Assembly: GCF_004803505.1 (NCBI RefSeq)
Contig: NZ_SSWH01000004.1
Span: forward strand, 124,001 to 188,000
Direction: 5' to 3'
DNA: 64,000 nucleotides
Source: Arthrobacter echini
GTDB taxonomy: Bacteria; Actinomycetota; Actinomycetes; Actinomycetales; Micrococcaceae
How positions within the stretch are numbered: position 1 is the first letter of the stretch; each line of letters starts with the position of its first letter. A program made the translations under genes and the position numbers. The notes under the pieces are model-generated. The model was not told where the DNA came from, did no database searches, and saw only the letters and a list, made by a program, of their open reading frames with translations. This document shows, in pieces, positions 61,119 to 64,000 of the stretch.

Positions 61119-61403
61119 TCAGGGAACGAGGATGCTCCAGCCGTCCGCATCGACCCCGATGGCGACGGGTGGTTCGTGCCGGATGCCGTGCAGTCCCAGC
61201 GCTTCGGCCAGGGATGCGGTAGCAGCGACGACTACGAAGTCCTCACCCCGGAACTCATCCGCGGTGGCATCGACGAACGCAGCGACGTCCTCGTCCGCGG
61301 ACAGCTCGAAGCGGGCCGCGATCCTCAGCCGGTCCATCCAGGACGGTGTCACGGCATCGATGGCGAGAAGAACAGCTCTGGCGGGGCACTGCAGGTCTGT
61401 CAT
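61119..61403 (-). CDS. Orphan 94-aa hypothetical protein
   Basis: A compact alpha/beta-looking protein with CPARAVLLAIDAVTPSW, ELSADEDVAAFVDATADEF and EDFVVVAATASLAEALGLHG; I recognise no family. ATG 61403 overlaps the stop of the upstream repeat ORF by ATGA, so translation is probably coupled. It is the last gene of a five-gene minus-strand run. Coding use (GC3) is consistent with a real gene. A cytosolic partner of the adjacent glycosyltransferase is conceivable but unproven. Confidence 0.6.
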   Translation of the reverse strand: MTDLQCPARAVLLAIDAVTPSWMDRLRIAARFELSADEDVAAFVDATADEFRGEDFVVVAATASLAEALGLHGIRHEPPVAIGVDADGWSILVP

Positions 61404-61618
61404 CGCGGATCGGTCCCGCCTCCGCCGTCCAGCGCGGAGGGCAGCACGTCCGACTCGCGCCCAGCATCGTCCGCTTCGAAGGGCAGCGCGTCCGGCTCAC
61501 GCCCGGAGCGGTCCGGTCCGGAAGGCGGCGCGTCCCGCTCTCGCCCGGAGCCCTCTGGCCCGGCATCACTCAGCGCGTCCCGCTCACGCCCGGCATCACT
61601 CATCGCGCCCCCGCTCAT
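61400..61618 (-). CDS. Small acidic 14-aa-repeat protein
   Basis: A 72-aa frame from ATG 61618 (or 61603). It contains four copies of a 14-15-residue unit with consensus GRExDAxP (GRERDALS, GRERDAPP, GREPDALP, GRESDVLP). The product is acidic and proline/serine-rich, probably disordered. It overlaps the glycosyltransferase end by 23 bp and the 94-aa gene by ATGA, and the third-position GC is high. It could be a linker peptide, a frameshifted N-terminus of the next gene, or non-coding repeat DNA. Confidence 0.45.
   Translation of the reverse strand: MSGGAMSDAGRERDALSDAGPEGSGRERDAPPSGPDRSGREPDALPFEADDAGRESDVLPSALDGGGGTDPR
61444..61593. repeat. 42-bp tandem repeat
   Basis: GCGCGTCCSGCTCACGCCCG-like units begin at 61444, 61486, 61528 and 61573 (42, 42 and 45 bp apart), keeping the reading frame. 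Confidence 0.85.
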
Positions 61619-62756
61619 CGTGCCCCCGCTCGTCGCGTCGATCGCTCCACGGACGTCGCACCGGAAAGGGACGACGGTCCCGTCGCCGTCCGAACTCCGC
61701 GATGGCACGGCGGCAGGCCCCCCGGAGCTGCTCGGCCGAGGCCTCCCACGAGTAGGCAGCCGCGCGCTCGAGACCGGCGCGCGAGGCCGAGTCCCAGGTG
61801 GCGGCGTCACCGAGCGAACGGACGGCCGCAGCAACGGCGTGGGGTGAATCCGGATCCACGAGAAGCGCCGCAGCACCACCGACCTCACGGAAGATGGGGA
61901 TGTCACTGGCGATCACGGGCGTGCCGGCAGCCATCGCCTCGACGACCGGCAGGCCGTACCCTTCCGCACGGGAGAGCGTCACGAGGGCAGTGGAAGCGAA
62001 CAGCAGGTCCTCGTACTCGGCGTCGCTGACACCGCCGTGGAAGACCAGGCGATCCGTCGGCGCGAGGGCTTCCAGTTCCGCGCGCCTGGCCGGTGTGATG
62101 CGGCTCAGCAGATGCAGGGTGTGTCCGGGCAGCAGGCGCATGGCCCGTACGAGCGTCTCGACGTTCTTGTACGGCATGAACGAGCCCATGTAGAGCAGCG
62201 AGGGCGAACGTGGTGCGTCCGGGTCGCGGTGGCGCGCCGAGGGTTGCGGCGCATTACCGACGAGCATCACGGGTCTGCGGGTGAGCCGGTGCGCGCGCAT
62301 CAACGCCGCCGTGGTCGAGGAGATGGTGAGGACGACGTCGGCACGGTTCAGGAGCAGTCGCTGCGGCCAGTACGCCAGGTGGTACAGCCGCCAGAGCAGC
62401 CGGATGGGCAGTGGCAGGAACGTCGGCGGCGTTCGGTTCTGGTAGTAGATCAGATCGTGCAGGGTGAGGATCAGGGGATAGCGCCTGCCCCAGGAGCCCA
62501 TGGTCTGCAGGGGGGAGACGACGACGTCGGGCCGCAGGCGGTTGATGCGCAGGGCGACGAACAGCTCGGCGGGGGAGAGCGGACTGGGGAACAGGACATG
62601 AGGGACGTCCGGCAGCAGCGCGACCTGCCGTGGATCGCTGATGAGTACCACGACGTCGTCAGTCCGGCTCAGGGCCTCGACCAGGCCGGCGCCGTAGCGG
62701 CTGATGCCGTCGTGGTGATCGGTCCGCGTGAAGCGGGCGTCGAAGAGGACCCTCAT
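61596..62756 (-). CDS. Glycosyltransferase family 1 (GT4)
   Basis: A 386-aa GT-B enzyme. N-half: RFTRTDHHDGISRYGAGLVEAL and TLHDLIYYQ; C-half: LLYMGSFMPYKNVETLVRAM, the nucleotide-sugar EGYGLPVVEAMAAGTPVIASD, and DIPIFREVGGAAALL. It probably adds a sugar from a nucleotide or polyprenyl donor to a cell-envelope glycan. The last 35 residues are arginine/aspartate-rich. ATG 62756 overlaps the hydrolase gene by ATGA. Confidence 0.92.
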   Translation of the reverse strand: MRVLFDARFTRTDHHDGISRYGAGLVEALSRTDDVVVLISDPRQVALLPDVPHVLFPSPLSPAELFVALRINRLRPDVVVSPLQTMGSWGRRYPLILTLHDLIYYQNRTPPTFLPLPIRLLWRLYHLAYWPQRLLLNRADVVLTISSTTAALMRAHRLTRRPVMLVGNAPQPSARHRDPDAPRSPSLLYMGSFMPYKNVETLVRAMRLLPGHTLHLLSRITPARRAELEALAPTDRLVFHGGVSDAEYEDLLFASTALVTLSRAEGYGLPVVEAMAAGTPVIASDIPIFREVGGAAALLVDPDSPHAVAAAVRSLGDAATWDSASRAGLERAAAYSWEASAEQLRGACRRAIAEFGRRRDRRPFPVRRPWSDRRDERGHDERGRDE

Positions 62757-63649
62757 GCCGGGACCGTCTCCAGGAACCGCTCGATCAGCACTGCGGCTTC
62801 GTTCGGCTTCTCGTAGTGCACGAGATGTCCCACGTCCGGGATGATCTCGAGGGTCGCGTCGGGGATGAGCCGTGCGAGCTCCCGTTGGCTCCGGATGGAT
62901 CCGATCGGGTCCTGCTCCGCCGCGACGAGCAGCACGGGCATCCCAAGATCCCTCGCCCTCTCCCGGACCGTGCCGGAGATGGAGGCACGGAAGGCCTCGA
63001 GGACCACGCGGCGGCTGGCGAACGAGCTGAAATACGCGCTGTGCTGCCCGTGGATCCAGCGCCGCAGCGACGGGTCCGCCGTCGTCGCCATGAACCCGCT
63101 CATCACGCGCACTATCGCGGGGTTCGAGAGCAGTGCCAGGCCGGCGCGCTCCGGCAGGCGGGCGGCGGCGAGATAATAGGCCTCGGCAGCCCTGGTGGCG
63201 ATCCGGCTCGGTCCCGTCAGGGCCGGGGCACTGATGGGATTGACCAGCACCAGCGCGTCCACGGGCGTCGATCCTGCGGCTGCGGTCTCGGCGGCGACGA
63301 TCGAGCCGAAGGAGTGCCCGAGCAGCACCACGCGCTCATCCGGGTCGTCGACGAGCCGCAGGACGCACTCGGCGATGAAACGTACGTAGGCGGCGACGTC
63401 GTGCGTTCCCGGCAGTTCCTCGCCCTGTCCGAAGCCGGGAAGATCCGGCACGAGGACGCGGTGCGCCGGCAGTTCCCCGACGAGGCGTTCCAGGCCGTGG
63501 TGATCGCCGCGGAACCCGTGCACCATCACGATCGTCGGCGCGGAATCGACGGAAGCGACAGAATCCGGGGAAGTCCCGACAGCAGGGTGGTCCCACACCT
63601 GCTGCACGGTGCCCTCCCACCGTACGGTGTGGACGAGCGAGGGTCGCAT
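62753..63649 (-). CDS. Alpha/beta hydrolase
   Basis: A 298-aa cytosolic hydrolase: oxyanion VMVHGFRGDHHG, nucleophile GHSFGS with S113, and a late histidine H275 in DVGHLVHYEKP. A cap-like helical insertion lies at about 155-220. Substrate is unknown. ATG 63649 shares its A with the stop of the upstream aldo/keto reductase (TGATG), and its own stop overlaps the glycosyltransferase start. Confidence 0.9.
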   Translation of the reverse strand: MRPSLVHTVRWEGTVQQVWDHPAVGTSPDSVASVDSAPTIVMVHGFRGDHHGLERLVGELPAHRVLVPDLPGFGQGEELPGTHDVAAYVRFIAECVLRLVDDPDERVVLLGHSFGSIVAAETAAAGSTPVDALVLVNPISAPALTGPSRIATRAAEAYYLAAARLPERAGLALLSNPAIVRVMSGFMATTADPSLRRWIHGQHSAYFSSFASRRVVLEAFRASISGTVRERARDLGMPVLLVAAEQDPIGSIRSQRELARLIPDATLEIIPDVGHLVHYEKPNEAAVLIERFLETVPA

Positions 63650-64000
63650 CAGTCGCGGTTCGCAGAGCCGGAGTGCTGGTCCCGGTCCAGCGCGTCGAGG
63701 GCAGCCAGCTGACCGTCGTCGAGCGAGAAGTCGAAGATGTCCAGATTGGAGCTGATGCGTTCCGGCGAACTGGACTTCGGGATGGTCAGGATGTCGTGCT
63801 GCAGATGCCACCGGAGCACGACCTGCGCCGGTGTCCGACCGAGCTGGGCCGCGATGTCGCCGACGACGGGATCGGTCAGGGCCGTCCCCCGTCCGAGCGG
63901 ACTCCACGCCTGGGTGAGGATCCCGTTCTCGGCGTGGAAGTCACGCAATGCACGCTGCTGGAGGTACGGGTGCAGTTCGATCTGGTTGAGCACCGGACGC
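63649..64000 (-). CDS. Aldo/keto reductase, C-terminal part
   Basis: The frame is open to the window edge, so only the last 116 residues are seen. They show NQIELHPYLQQ, TQAWSPLGRG, GRTPAQVVLRWHLQ and the NADPH-binding IPKSSSPERISSNLDIFDF, typical of 2,5-diketogluconate reductase-like enzymes. The active-site Asp, Tyr and Lys lie upstream, outside the window; the HPY histidine is a different conserved site. Confidence 0.9.
   Translation of the reverse strand, partial: RPVLNQIELHPYLQQRALRDFHAENGILTQAWSPLGRGTALTDPVVGDIAAQLGRTPAQVVLRWHLQHDILTIPKSSSPERISSNLDIFDFSLDDGQLAALDALDRDQHSGSANRD

Noticed and set aside
61255-61569. 104-aa minus-strand ORF across the 42-bp repeats
   Set aside because: It is a different frame of the repeat, rich in Arg, Pro and Cys, has no coupling to neighbours, and conflicts with the 94-aa gene.

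Overview
The window reads as chromosomal DNA from a high-GC actinobacterium, most likely Micrococcaceae (Arthrobacter-like). The reasons are the high GC3 coding style, many GTG starts with ATGA/GTGA overlaps, the actinobacterial genes mihF, acVLRF1, the PH-like gene inside the pyr operon and egtABCD, a PriA without a Walker A motif, a DUF222/HNH gene and a Gly-Cys-Val tRNA cluster. No phage, plasmid, intact transposase or CRISPR array is visible.

Layout. 1-10.7 kb holds mostly solitary enzymes: DUF6421 fragment, msrB, alpha/beta hydrolase, sseA-sufE, a VapB/MazF-type toxin-antitoxin pair, SDR, MarR-like regulator, aldehyde dehydrogenase, nucleoside deaminase, VOC protein and zapE. 10.7-11.4 kb has an Rv0909-type small protein and tRNA-Val, -Cys and -Gly. 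11.6-30.5 kb is mostly housekeeping: RecB-like nuclease, def-fmt-rsmB-rpe, acVLRF1, rarA, rpsD, DUF948 and DUF6167 proteins, alaS-ruvX-mltG, aroE-aroC-aroK-aroB and efp-nusB.

30.5-43.2 kb looks like an accessory block between nusB and pyrR: a RHH/MazF toxin-antitoxin pair, a lipoprotein with class A beta-lactamase motifs, the ergothioneine genes egtABCD, a secreted M6 metalloprotease, a decayed atoE fatty-acid transporter and a large catalase. It mixes thiol and peroxide defence with decayed and selfish DNA. 43.2-58.8 kb is the pyrimidine operon pyrR-pyrB-pyrC-(PH-like)-carA-carB-pyrF, with a PyrR site over the first ribosome-binding site, followed by mihF-gmk-rpoZ-coaBC-metK-priA. 58.9-64 kb is accessory again: a DUF222/HNH protein with internal repeats, an orphan 94-aa ORF, a small 14-aa-repeat ORF, a GT4 glycosyltransferase, an alpha/beta hydrolase and a partial aldo/keto reductase, all on the minus strand with overlapping junctions.

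The points most worth a second look are the repeat ORF and orphan ORF at 61.1-61.6 kb; a structured 5' leader before the SDR gene; several SD-less genes with a -10 box spaced for leaderless transcription, including both antitoxins; degenerate GGTCAG-N5-CTGACC palindromes before metK; the atoE remnant with one internal deletion and one frameshift; and the acidic tail on PyrB. No single locus can be declared a new system from sequence alone.
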